The notes under the pieces: model-generated
Told to the model about the DNA's origin: nothing
The model's input: only the letters and a program-made list of their open reading frames with translations
Database searches by the model: none
NCBI GenBank assembly: GCA_024691625.1
Contig: JAILNL010000162.1
Location: 1-7,411, forward strand
Direction of reading: 5' to 3'
DNA from: Schwartzia sp. (in: firmicutes)
Lineage (GTDB): Bacteria; Bacillota; Negativicutes; Selenomonadales; Selenomonadaceae
DNA: 7,411 nt
Program-made: the position numbers and the translations under genes
Part shown: positions 1 to 6,138 of the stretch, piece by piece
How positions within the stretch are numbered: position 1 is the first letter of the stretch
How the letters are laid out: each line of letters opens with the position of its first letter

Positions 1-98
1 TCTTCCTTGAGGTCTGGCCTCTGTTTAACGGAGAGAAAAGCCTTGCCCGTCTTGAATTTGTCCAACTGAAGGGGAAGCTGTTGGAAAGGATTCTGTAA
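1..98 (+). CDS. 3' end of an unidentified protein (partial)
   Basis: An open frame enters from the left edge (first complete codon at 3) and ends at TAA 96-98. It gives about 31 C-terminal residues starting FLEVWPLFNGEKSLARLEF and ending in a charged, probably helical tail (KGKLLERIL). A strong terminator 26 bp after the stop supports a genuine gene end. The fragment is too short and has no motif that I can assign to a family, so no function is proposed. It converges with the AraC-type regulator gene on the other strand, so it belongs to a separate transcription unit. It may still be part of the same sugar-use locus. Confidence 0.6.
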   Translation, partial: FLEVWPLFNGEKSLARLEFVQLKGKLLERIL

Positions 99-123
99 AA
101 AGGGAAAACGCTGGACGGTAAGC

Positions 124-149
124 AAAGGGGGCGGAAGCCCCCTTTTTTT
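124..149 (+). terminator. Rho-independent terminator of the upstream gene
   Basis: AAAGGGGGC (124-132) pairs perfectly with GCCCCCTTT (137-145) around a GGAA tetraloop (133-136), and a run of seven T covers 143-149. This is a textbook intrinsic terminator for the + strand gene ending at 98. In the other direction the GC stem is followed by only three T and then GC-containing sequence, so it would be a weaker stop for the convergent regulator gene. No better terminator for that gene is visible between 150 and 230. Confidence 0.9.
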
Positions 150-230
150 ATTTGCCCAGTATCGTGATTTCGACGCAGATGTTTTTCTGCTTCTATGATG
201 CTCTTTTACCTTGGGCTAACTTATTCGCTT

Positions 231-1052
231 TTATGAGCGGTCAACGTGTACATCAGTTTTCTCAAAAATTGTTACGGCATGGAATGACTTGCGGTAACGG
301 GCAGGTGTGATTCCGGTTTGACGTTTGAATTGCCTGAAGAAATGAACCTCATTGCTATAACCGCATTCCTCCGCAATCTTTTCCATTGAAAAATCAGTTG
401 TCTGGAGGAGAAATTGAGCATAATTAATCCGCATGTGTATGAGGTCATTTTGAAATGAGATTCCAAACTGGGTAGAATAAATATGCCTGAAATGTGATTC
501 GCTGATGCCAAGTTCCTTCGCATACCGTTGTATGGACGGGCTCTCTGACAGGGAATGCTTCATGCGGAATCGCATGTCCCGTAATATCTCGGAATACAGT
601 CCATCCGTCCCTGTGTGTTCCTGCTCCAGGCAAGCTGCGGACAGATGATTTATTAACACGGAAAACAGGGCCCTTATGTTATCGGCGAGGAATCGGTCAT
701 CAGTATAATACAGTTCCCATAATATCTGGTGGATAAGCGAGGAACAGGTTTCAAAATCACTAATGGGAAAGGGCTTGTTGAGTATTACTTCCTCAGGAAT
801 GCTTTCTCCTGCTTCCAAATGAAAATGAAGCCAATCATCGGAATATACATCATCTATTCCGGTATAACTGTATGGAGTTTTAGGAGGAATAAGAACAGCA
901 TAATGCCGTTCACCGATATATTCCTTTCCGTTGAGAGTAAATTTACCACGGCTCCGAAGCATCAGCAAAACATAATTGGGCAAGCCGTTAGGTCGGGTAA
1001 GGGTGTACGGGACAGGATGTCTGGTTCCGATTCCGCCTTTTAATGCCTCCAT
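231..1052 (-). CDS. AraC-family transcriptional regulator (cupin sensor plus AraC HTH)
   Basis: A 273-residue cytoplasmic DNA-binding protein with the usual length and layout of sugar-responsive AraC regulators. Residues about 10-100 look like the N-terminal cupin-type sensor (GKFTLNGKEY around 36-45, then VLIPPKTPYSY around 53-63). Residues about 165-256 form the C-terminal double helix-turn-helix: first HTH about 171-197 (IQRYAKELGISESHFRHIY), second about 222-250 (MEKIAEECGYSNEVHFFRQF), followed by GITPARYRKS, the classic end of the AraC signature. The start at 1050-1052 is supported by a near-perfect Shine-Dalgarno GGGGAGG (complement of 1059-1065) six bases upstream. The gene is divergent from the transporter operon and shares a 245-bp control region with it, so it most likely activates the operon when an imported sugar binds. 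The ligand is not known; a uronate oligosaccharide or its breakdown product is the natural guess from the neighbouring enzymes. Confidence 0.95.
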   Translation of the reverse strand: MEALKGGIGTRHPVPYTLTRPNGLPNYVLLMLRSRGKFTLNGKEYIGERHYAVLIPPKTPYSYTGIDDVYSDDWLHFHLEAGESIPEEVILNKPFPISDFETCSSLIHQILWELYYTDDRFLADNIRALFSVLINHLSAACLEQEHTGTDGLYSEILRDMRFRMKHSLSESPSIQRYAKELGISESHFRHIYSTQFGISFQNDLIHMRINYAQFLLQTTDFSMEKIAEECGYSNEVHFFRQFKRQTGITPARYRKSFHAVTIFEKTDVHVDRS

Positions 1053-1077
1053 AAATTACCTCCCCTCTATGTGATCT

Positions 1078-1091
1078 TTTGCGAGAGCAAA
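1078..1091. repeat. Short perfect palindrome in the regulator leader
   Basis: TTTGC (1078-1082) and GCAAA (1087-1091) are perfect inverted arms around GAGA. The element lies about 25 bp upstream of the regulator start codon, inside its predicted 5' leader. It could form a small RNA hairpin or be a minor protein site. At five base pairs per arm chance is a realistic explanation. Confidence 0.3.
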
Positions 1092-1099
1092 TGGCTGTC

Positions 1100-1141
1100 A
1101 ACTAACAGATTCGGTTGAATAACTAACCAATGCGGTTATTG
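1100..1141. promoter_or_regulatory. Probable AraC-type operator: two 21-bp direct repeats
   Basis: Two abutting 21-bp units, 1100-1120 and 1121-1141, match at 14 of 21 positions. Matches cluster in two blocks: AACTAAC at the start (1100-1106 and 1121-1127) and CGGTT later (1112-1116 and 1133-1137). The period of 21 bp is two helical turns, and two blocks per unit is what the two HTH motifs of one AraC-family subunit would contact. The AraC protein itself binds half-sites with this spacing. The second unit overlaps the predicted -10 and start point of the regulator gene, which suggests autoregulation. The binding protein is inferred to be the adjacent regulator. Confidence 0.65.
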
Positions 1142-1165
1142 TATCATAAAGCTATAAATTTGCAA
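1138..1165 (-). promoter_or_regulatory. Candidate promoter of the AraC-type regulator gene
   Basis: Read on the - strand, a -35 TTGCAA (complement of 1160-1165) is separated by 16 bp from a -10 TACAAT (complement of 1138-1143). The predicted start near 1131 would give a leader of roughly 79 nt before the regulator ATG. The -10 overlaps the second copy of the 21-bp repeat, so a protein bound there would block transcription. Assignment is by consensus only. Confidence 0.45.
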
Positions 1166-1174
1166 CAGCTGTCA
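1161..1174. promoter_or_regulatory. Weak cre-like site (possible CcpA catabolite repression)
   Basis: TGCAACAGCTGTCA at 1161-1174 resembles the CcpA cre consensus TGWAANCGNTNWCA, with mismatches at position 3 and, more seriously, at position 7 of the central CG. It contains the perfect 8-bp palindrome ACAGCTGT (1165-1172). Its position between the divergent promoters would suit carbon catabolite control, but the broken central CG makes this only a tentative call. Confidence 0.2.
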
Positions 1175-1192
1175 AAGCCAGAAAGGTTAGTT
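1172..1192 (-). promoter_or_regulatory. Third, inverted copy of the 21-bp operator unit
   Basis: GGTTAGTT at 1185-1192 is the exact reverse complement of AACTAACC at 1121-1128. Read on the - strand, the 21 bases from 1192 to 1172 match the 1121-1141 unit at 13 of 21 positions, including the GG of the second block. The site abuts or overlaps the probable -35 region of the transporter operon, where an activator would touch RNA polymerase. No convincing tandem partner is present; the next 21 bp (1193-1213) match only weakly. Confidence 0.5.
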
Positions 1193-1238
1193 TTTTGACC
1201 TTGCAAGTAATTATAAAAGTGAAAAACTGGTTTACAAT
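1189..1238 (+). promoter_or_regulatory. Candidate activator-dependent promoter of the transporter operon
   Basis: Two possible -10 boxes precede the binding-protein gene: TATAAA (1212-1217) and TACAAT (1233-1238). Neither has a good -35 at 16-18 bp; the matching positions read AGTTTT (1189-1194) and ATTATA (1210-1215). A good-looking TTGACC (1195-1200) is only 11 bp from TATAAA and has no -10 at normal spacing. A decent -10 with a poor -35 is typical of promoters that need an activator. With TATAAA, the inverted operator copy (1172-1192) would overlap the -35 by four bases. The start point cannot be chosen by eye. Confidence 0.4.
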
Positions 1239-1297
1239 AAATTTCATAAGTTGTTTGTCAAGTTCTTCACAAATGAAGTCCAAAAAGGAAGGGTATT

Positions 1298-2962
1298 ATG
1301 TGTAAGGTTAGCAAAATCGCAGCATTCGGTCTAGCTTCTGTGTTGGTTCTCACTTCACTGGCTAGCTGTGGTGGCTCCAAAGAGTCAGGGGCTTCCTCTC
1401 AATCAGGTGAGAAAAAGCTTAGGGTAGGGCTTACTACCAGCAGCATGGTCACTGATTATGAAGACAATTATTTCACCAATTATTTGGAAGAGAAGCTGGG
1501 GTTCGAGTTGGAATTCTACATGCTTCCCGCAGATGCGGCGGAAACGCGGACCAAGGTTGCCCTGATGGCGACTTCGAACGAGGATTTGCCTGATGTGTTG
1601 GTAGTCGATGGTCATCTCACGAATGAAATGATATTAGAGTACGGTAGCAACGGCTTCTTCATGGAGCTCGATGATATTACGAAGGATGCGGCGCGGATGC
1701 CCAATTATAATGCGATTCCCGCAGAAGATCGGAAACTCATGGATAAAGCTCAGACTATGGCGGACGGGCACATGTACAGCCTCTCCGCATGGGAACCCGA
1801 AACCTGGAATCTGACCCCAAACAGGATGTTCATCAATAAGGCCTGGCTGGACAAGTTAGGCCTGCAGCCTCCTAAGACTACTGATGAATTAAAGAAAGTC
1901 CTTATAGCGATGCGCGATGGTGATCCGAATGGAAACGGCATAAAGGATGAGATTGGAGTGTATGGTTTCTCAGGGGGCGGATACGGTGAAAACACGACGG
2001 CAGCCCTGATGAATTCCTTTGTCTTCTGGAACGGCGGTGGCGTAAACGGCGGTCTGGCCCTCGATAAGGATGGCAAGACTGTTATAGCTCCTTTTGTAAG
2101 CGAGGAATGGAGGGATGGTCTCCGCTATATGAACGACCTCTACAAAGAAGGGGTGTTGAGTGCGAATATTTTTACGGATGATTATCAGACTTTCAAGGCC
2201 CTGTTGAATCAAGACCCCCAGGTGGTAGGAGTTACGACGGCAGGTTCTCTGTCTAACTGGCCGGATGTCATTAATAATGCCAATTATGCTGAGATGCTCT
2301 TTATTGAACCACTCAAGGGACCCAAGGGCGTGCAATATACACCTTATGCTGAGTTTACCCCTACGCAGGAGCTGATGATTTTATCATCAACGGATAAGTT
2401 GGACATGGCGGTTAAGTTTGCAGATCAGTTCTTTGATCACGATACTTCTATTATTGAGCGCTATGGACAGGAAGGCGTTGACTGGACCAGGGAACCAAGT
2501 GTTCTTGCGGAGCACTCCAATGCTTATATTGCGGAAGGCCTTTATGATAAGCTTTCGCTGGTGATTACGTCTACTGTTTGGGCTGACAATCAAAAGCAGA
2601 CCTGGCGTAATCATGGGCCCCGTTATGCTGGCCTTGAAATGGGCAATACGACCTATGACTTCTCGGCGGGAAAGAAATTTGACCCGGAGGACACTTCTCA
2701 GCTCTTCGGTAAGAATTATAAGATGTACTATGATAAGCACCCTCAAAAGGTCTTGCCTGCCCTGAAATATACAATGGACGAAGCTGAGCAGATACAGGAT
2801 CAGCTCACCACGATACCTGATTTCGTCAAGCAGAGTCTGGCGGAATTCGTGACGGGAATGCGTGATGTTGATAAAGATTGGGACAGCTATTTGAAGATGC
2901 TTGACGATATGGGGCTGAAGCAGTGGATCAAGAATGCCCAGACTGCCTACGATAGGAACTGA
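1298..2962 (+). CDS. Lipoprotein sugar-binding protein of an ABC importer (LplA/YtcQ-like)
   Basis: A 554-residue extracellular solute-binding protein that captures the oligosaccharide outside the cell and hands it to the two permeases downstream. Residues 1-24 are a lipoprotein signal peptide: short basic start, hydrophobic core, then lipobox L21-A-S-C24, followed by a Gly/Ser-rich linker (about 25-38). The mature protein would be lipid-anchored at Cys24. Its length and the TRMFINKAWLDKLGL-like central region (NRMFINKAWLDKLGLQPPKT) fit the large family 1 binding proteins that accompany LplB/LplC permeases and bind oligosaccharides from plant or animal polysaccharides. Residues 207-218 (DGDPNGNGIKDE) form a near-canonical EF-hand loop with D207, D209, N211, G212 and E218 at positions 1, 3, 5, 6 and 12, as is common in this family, suggesting calcium binding. 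Start is supported by AAGGAAGG (1285-1292) five bases upstream. A terminator-like hairpin follows the stop. Exact substrate cannot be read from the sequence. Confidence 0.95.
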   Translation: MCKVSKIAAFGLASVLVLTSLASCGGSKESGASSQSGEKKLRVGLTTSSMVTDYEDNYFTNYLEEKLGFELEFYMLPADAAETRTKVALMATSNEDLPDVLVVDGHLTNEMILEYGSNGFFMELDDITKDAARMPNYNAIPAEDRKLMDKAQTMADGHMYSLSAWEPETWNLTPNRMFINKAWLDKLGLQPPKTTDELKKVLIAMRDGDPNGNGIKDEIGVYGFSGGGYGENTTAALMNSFVFWNGGGVNGGLALDKDGKTVIAPFVSEEWRDGLRYMNDLYKEGVLSANIFTDDYQTFKALLNQDPQVVGVTTAGSLSNWPDVINNANYAEMLFIEPLKGPKGVQYTPYAEFTPTQELMILSSTDKLDMAVKFADQFFDHDTSIIERYGQEGVDWTREPSVLAEHSNAYIAEGLYDKLSLVITSTVWADNQKQTWRNHGPRYAGLEMGNTTYDFSAGKKFDPEDTSQLFGKNYKMYYDKHPQKVLPALKYTMDEAEQIQDQLTTIPDFVKQSLAEFVTGMRDVDKDWDSYLKMLDDMGLKQWIKNAQTAYDRN

Positions 2963-2986
2963 TGCTGTTGAAAAAATGATTGAAGC

Positions 2987-3031
2987 GGGCGGATGAGCGG
3001 AAGTAGAGAGGCTTTATCCGCCCCTTTTTTT
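2987..3031 (+). terminator. Intrinsic terminator/attenuator between binding-protein and permease genes
   Basis: GGGCGGAT (2987-2994) pairs perfectly with ATCCGCCC (3016-3023). Three further A-T or G-T pairs extend the stem inward (2995-2997 with 3013-3015), leaving a 15-nt loop, and seven T follow (3025-3031). It lies 24 bp after the binding-protein stop and 20 bp before the permease 1 start. No obvious promoter is present in the short gap, so it probably acts as a leaky terminator, giving more binding-protein mRNA than permease mRNA. It could also protect the 3' end of the processed upstream transcript. Confidence 0.8.
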
Positions 3032-3051
3032 GAAAAAGAAGGTAAGTTATT

Positions 3052-3999
3052 ATGACAAATAGAACAGAAGCTCTGCCAGGGAATAACAAGAAACTGAGTA
3101 AGCGTATTGTAGCCAGATGGCAGCTTTATCTTTTGCTTGTTCTGCCAATCCTGTATCTGATTGTGTTTTCCTATGTGCCTATGGGCGGACTGGTATTGGC
3201 ATTCAAAAAATATAATGCGGCGAAGGGCATTTGGGGCAGCCAATGGGTTGGCTTGGATAATTTCCGTAAATTTTTCTCATCCTATAAGTCTATAACCGTT
3301 ATTAAAAATACGCTGACAATATCCCTTTATTCACTGGTGATTTCCTTTCCGATACCCATTATCTTTGCGCTTCTTTTGAATGCAATGATTTGTGATAAGT
3401 ATCGTAAGGTGATTCAGACGGTTACCTATATACCTTATTTTATCTCAACCGTTGTTATGGTCGGACTTGTATTTCAGGTCCTCGACAGCCGCAACGGTCT
3501 GTATGGGAGCCTGTATCATCTTATGACCGGGATGCCTGCCGCTAATATTCTTGCAGATGGACGGCTGTTCAAGCATATATATGTCTGGTCCGGTGTGTGG
3601 CAGACAACAGGCTATAGCGCAATCATCTATATTGCGGCATTGACAGGCGTTGATCAGTCACTCCATGAGGCGGCAAAGATTGATGGTGCGAACAGACTGC
3701 AACGGATGATGTATGTTGATATTCCGGCAATACTTCCCACCGCGAGCATCATGTTGGTTTTAGCCGTTGGTAATACTATGAATTTAGGTTATGAAAAGGT
3801 TTTGCTTATGCAGAATGATCTTAATCTAAACTATAGTGAGGTCATTTCCACGTATGTGTATAAAGTTGGACTTGCGAGCGGCATTACTAATTTTTCTCTT
3901 TCAACTGCAATAGGTGTTTTTAATTCGCTCGTAAATTTCGTGTTGCTTACCTTGGCAAACTGGGTATGCAAACGCTTGAACGGAAGCGGAATTTTCTAA
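3052..3999 (+). CDS. ABC sugar importer permease 1 (LplB-like)
   Basis: A 315-residue integral membrane protein, one of two transmembrane subunits of the oligosaccharide importer. It has about six hydrophobic segments (roughly 23-42, 86-110, 119-142, 167-197, 230-250 and 275-303). The N-terminal stretch VPMGGLVLAFKKYN (about 42-55) is characteristic of LplB-type permeases. The cytoplasmic EAA loop that docks the ATPase starts at E206 (EAAKIDGANRLQRMMYVDIP). The start has an AGAAGG (3037-3042) nine bases upstream. It follows the internal terminator and is tightly linked to permease 2 (10 bp between genes). No ATP-binding subunit is encoded nearby, as usual for this family, whose members in Bacillus rely on a shared ATPase of the MsmX type. 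Confidence 0.95.
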   Translation: MTNRTEALPGNNKKLSKRIVARWQLYLLLVLPILYLIVFSYVPMGGLVLAFKKYNAAKGIWGSQWVGLDNFRKFFSSYKSITVIKNTLTISLYSLVISFPIPIIFALLLNAMICDKYRKVIQTVTYIPYFISTVVMVGLVFQVLDSRNGLYGSLYHLMTGMPAANILADGRLFKHIYVWSGVWQTTGYSAIIYIAALTGVDQSLHEAAKIDGANRLQRMMYVDIPAILPTASIMLVLAVGNTMNLGYEKVLLMQNDLNLNYSEVISTYVYKVGLASGITNFSLSTAIGVFNSLVNFVLLTLANWVCKRLNGSGIF

Positions 4000-4009
4000 G
4001 GAGCTGGAA

Positions 4010-4903
4010 ATGAAGAAGTTCAGGGATTTGAGTTTAGACGATAAGGTTTTTCATATTGCAGTCTTTACGATTCTGACGATTTTTTTCATTATAGTGCTTT
4101 ATCCTTGCATCTTTGTGATAAGTGCTTCCTTTTCGTCAGGACGTGCCGTACAGGCTGGTAAGGTCGTGCTCTGGCCTGTCGATTTCAGTTTAGAGGGCTA
4201 TAAGACTGTTTTTCATACCAAAAATGTATGGATAGGTTTTCGCAATTCATTGTTTTATACCATAGTGGGCACGCTCATCAATATTGTGATGACGATTACT
4301 GCGGCATACTGCCTGTCTCGTAAGGATCTTCCGGGAAGGAACGGTATCATGCTTTTGTTTACGTTCACGATGTTTTTCAACGGAGGACTTATTCCTTCCT
4401 ACATATTGGTACAGAAGCTGGGAATACTGAATACGCCATTTGCACTGCTTCTTCCTGGAGCGATAGGAGTCTATAATCTGATTGTTGCCAGAACATTCCT
4501 CGTGAACACAATACCGTCGGAACTGTTGGAAGCATCAATGATTGATGGTTGCTCAGATATAAAATATTTTATCTATGTGATCCTGCCTTTATCTAAGTCA
4601 ATTCTGGCAGTTTTGGTTTTGTTTTATGGAGTGGCGCACTGGAACGCATATTTCAATGCCATGATTTACCTTCATGATAAAAACTTGTTCCCGTTGACCC
4701 TTTTCCTGCGTGAAATATTGATGTCAACGCAGATTGATCCGGGAACTGTTCAGGATCCCGAGATGCAGGCGAGGCTTCAGGATATGGTCGCCGTTATCAA
4801 ATATGCCCTGATAATGGTCAGCGTTGTTCCTGTATTAGTGATTTATCCTTTTGTACAGAAGTATTTTGTAAAAGGTGTCATGATTGGATCTGTCAAGGGA
4901 TAG
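4010..4903 (+). CDS. ABC sugar importer permease 2 (LplC-like)
   Basis: A 297-residue partner permease with about six membrane segments (roughly 14-40, 78-101, 112-132, 142-165, 188-212 and 262-282). The block FNGGLIPSYILVQKLG (about 123-138) is a hallmark of LplC-type permeases. The EAA loop begins at E174 (EASMIDGCSDIKYFIYVILP), where it should contact the ATPase. The usual LplC C-terminal end, YPFVQKYFVKGVMIGSVKG, is complete. The ribosome binding site AAGGAG (3998-4003) overlaps the stop codon of permease 1, implying coupled translation and equal amounts of the two subunits. It forms the membrane channel with permease 1 for the substrate delivered by the lipoprotein. Confidence 0.95.
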   Translation: MKKFRDLSLDDKVFHIAVFTILTIFFIIVLYPCIFVISASFSSGRAVQAGKVVLWPVDFSLEGYKTVFHTKNVWIGFRNSLFYTIVGTLINIVMTITAAYCLSRKDLPGRNGIMLLFTFTMFFNGGLIPSYILVQKLGILNTPFALLLPGAIGVYNLIVARTFLVNTIPSELLEASMIDGCSDIKYFIYVILPLSKSILAVLVLFYGVAHWNAYFNAMIYLHDKNLFPLTLFLREILMSTQIDPGTVQDPEMQARLQDMVAVIKYALIMVSVVPVLVIYPFVQKYFVKGVMIGSVKG

Positions 4904-4962
4904 GCTAACGGTGTTAGAACAAATTTTGAATAAAATCATTTTCATCAGGAAGGAATGGTAAG

Positions 4963-6138
4963 ATGGCTACAGACTGGAATAAAGTGGCAGATAAAATTAT
5001 CAACAAAGAACGGGTCGTGGTAGAGCGCAACAGGGAACGTATTCCTTATTCGACCCAGGAAGAACATCGTTTTGATGATTACTCTGCTGACGATAAAATC
5101 TGCTGGTGGACAAACGGTTTTTGGGGCGGGCTCTTGTGGCAGCTCTATCGCGCAACGGGAGAAAATCTTTTTGCGGAGGCGGCCTGTAAAGTTGAAAAAC
5201 AGCTGGATGCCTGTTTTATGAATTATAACGGTATGGATCATGATGCTGGCTTTAGATGGTTGCCGACTGCGGTTGCGCATGTCAGGCTTGCAAGAGAAAA
5301 AAAATCTTCGGTTGCGTTGGAAGGCGCAATTGCTGAAGCCCGCAACAGGGGCCTTCTTGCGGCAAATTCTCTGGCGGGCCGGTTTAATGCAAACGGAGAT
5401 TTCATCCGTGCATGGAACGATTGGGGAGACGGCCGTGATACACGCGGCTGGGCCATCATCGACTGTATGATGAATCTACCGCTCTTGTATTGGGCGTCGG
5501 ACGAACTTGAGGACCCTCGTTTTCGGGCTATCGCTATCCGCCATGCAGACACGGCGGCAAAGCATTTCATTCGGGAGGATGGCTCGGTAAGGCATATCGT
5601 GGGCTTTGATCCGGTAAAAGGAACATTTTTACGGGATTATGGCGGACAAGGCTATGGAGAAGGTTCCTCTTGGACTCGTGGTCAGGGCTGGGCCCTCTAT
5701 GGTTTCACGCTTTCCTATCTGCATACCGCTAAGGTCGAATATCTCGAGGCCGCAAGGAAGATAGCGAACAGATTTATCGAGCGTATTCCTGATGACGGCA
5801 GGATTCCCGTTGACTTTGATCAGCCTTCCGAACCTGCGTACAAAGATGATACCGCTGCCGCGATTGCGGCCTGCGGGCTCCTTACGCTCTCTGAGCAGGA
5901 GAAGACTTCTGAAAATGGCAGTTCGGATAATTCCAATCGTTATCGGGAGGCTGCGGTTCGTTTGCTGGAGACCTTGGACAGGGACAGCTGTGACTATTCG
6001 CCTGAACATGATGAGCTTCTCACGAAATGCACTGCCGCTTATCATGATGAAAAGCATGAATTTCCTATTATCTATGGGGATTATTATTATATCGAGGCTG
6101 TATGGAAGCTGACAGGAAAGGAGTTGTTTATATGGTAA
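4963..6138 (+). CDS. Glycoside hydrolase family 88, unsaturated uronyl hydrolase (UGL-like)
   Basis: A 391-residue enzyme, close to the usual family length, with no signal peptide, so it acts in the cytoplasm on imported oligosaccharides. GH88 enzymes remove the 4,5-unsaturated uronic acid that polysaccharide lyases leave at the non-reducing end, by hydrating the double bond. Visible family blocks of the (alpha/alpha)6 barrel are WWTNGFWGGLLWQLYRATGE (about 47-66), MDHDAGFRWL (91-100), IIDCMMNLPLLYWASDE (165-181) and SSWTRGQGWALYGF (235-248). D94 and D167 align with the two catalytic aspartates known in Bacillus UGL (Asp88 and Asp149), and R239 lies in the conserved S-x-W-x-RGQ block. IIDCMMNLPLL and HDAGF favour GH88 over the related GH105. 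A polar loop at 310-325 looks like a lineage-specific insertion. Start is set by AGGAAGGA (4947-4954), eight bases upstream. Preferred substrate (glycosaminoglycan, plant glucuronan side chain, ulvan, gellan-type) cannot be decided. Confidence 0.93.
   Translation: MATDWNKVADKIINKERVVVERNRERIPYSTQEEHRFDDYSADDKICWWTNGFWGGLLWQLYRATGENLFAEAACKVEKQLDACFMNYNGMDHDAGFRWLPTAVAHVRLAREKKSSVALEGAIAEARNRGLLAANSLAGRFNANGDFIRAWNDWGDGRDTRGWAIIDCMMNLPLLYWASDELEDPRFRAIAIRHADTAAKHFIREDGSVRHIVGFDPVKGTFLRDYGGQGYGEGSSWTRGQGWALYGFTLSYLHTAKVEYLEAARKIANRFIERIPDDGRIPVDFDQPSEPAYKDDTAAAIAACGLLTLSEQEKTSENGSSDNSNRYREAAVRLLETLDRDSCDYSPEHDELLTKCTAAYHDEKHEFPIIYGDYYYIEAVWKLTGKELFIW

Noticed and set aside
175..190. Inverted repeat GCAGA-TGTTTT-TCTGC downstream of the regulator gene, considered as its terminator.
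   Set aside because: The stem is five base pairs, and on the - strand it is not followed by a T tract.
729..1043. A 104-codon + strand reading frame opposite the regulator gene.
   Set aside because: It lies fully antisense to a well-supported AraC-family gene, has no recognisable domain and no convincing ribosome binding site.
1195..1217. TTGACC with TATAAA as a conventional -35/-10 pair.
   Set aside because: The gap is only 11 bp, too short for sigma-A RNA polymerase; the boxes are probably not used together.
4905..4917. Small hairpin CTAAC-GGT-GTTAG after the permease 2 stop, containing the same CTAAC core as the operator repeat.
   Set aside because: Only five base pairs, no T run, and no CGGTT block at operator spacing, so neither a terminator nor a clear operator.
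4955..4957. Alternative ATG for the GH88 gene.
   Set aside because: It is out of frame with the enzyme and too close to the ribosome binding site; the ATG at 4963 has proper spacing.
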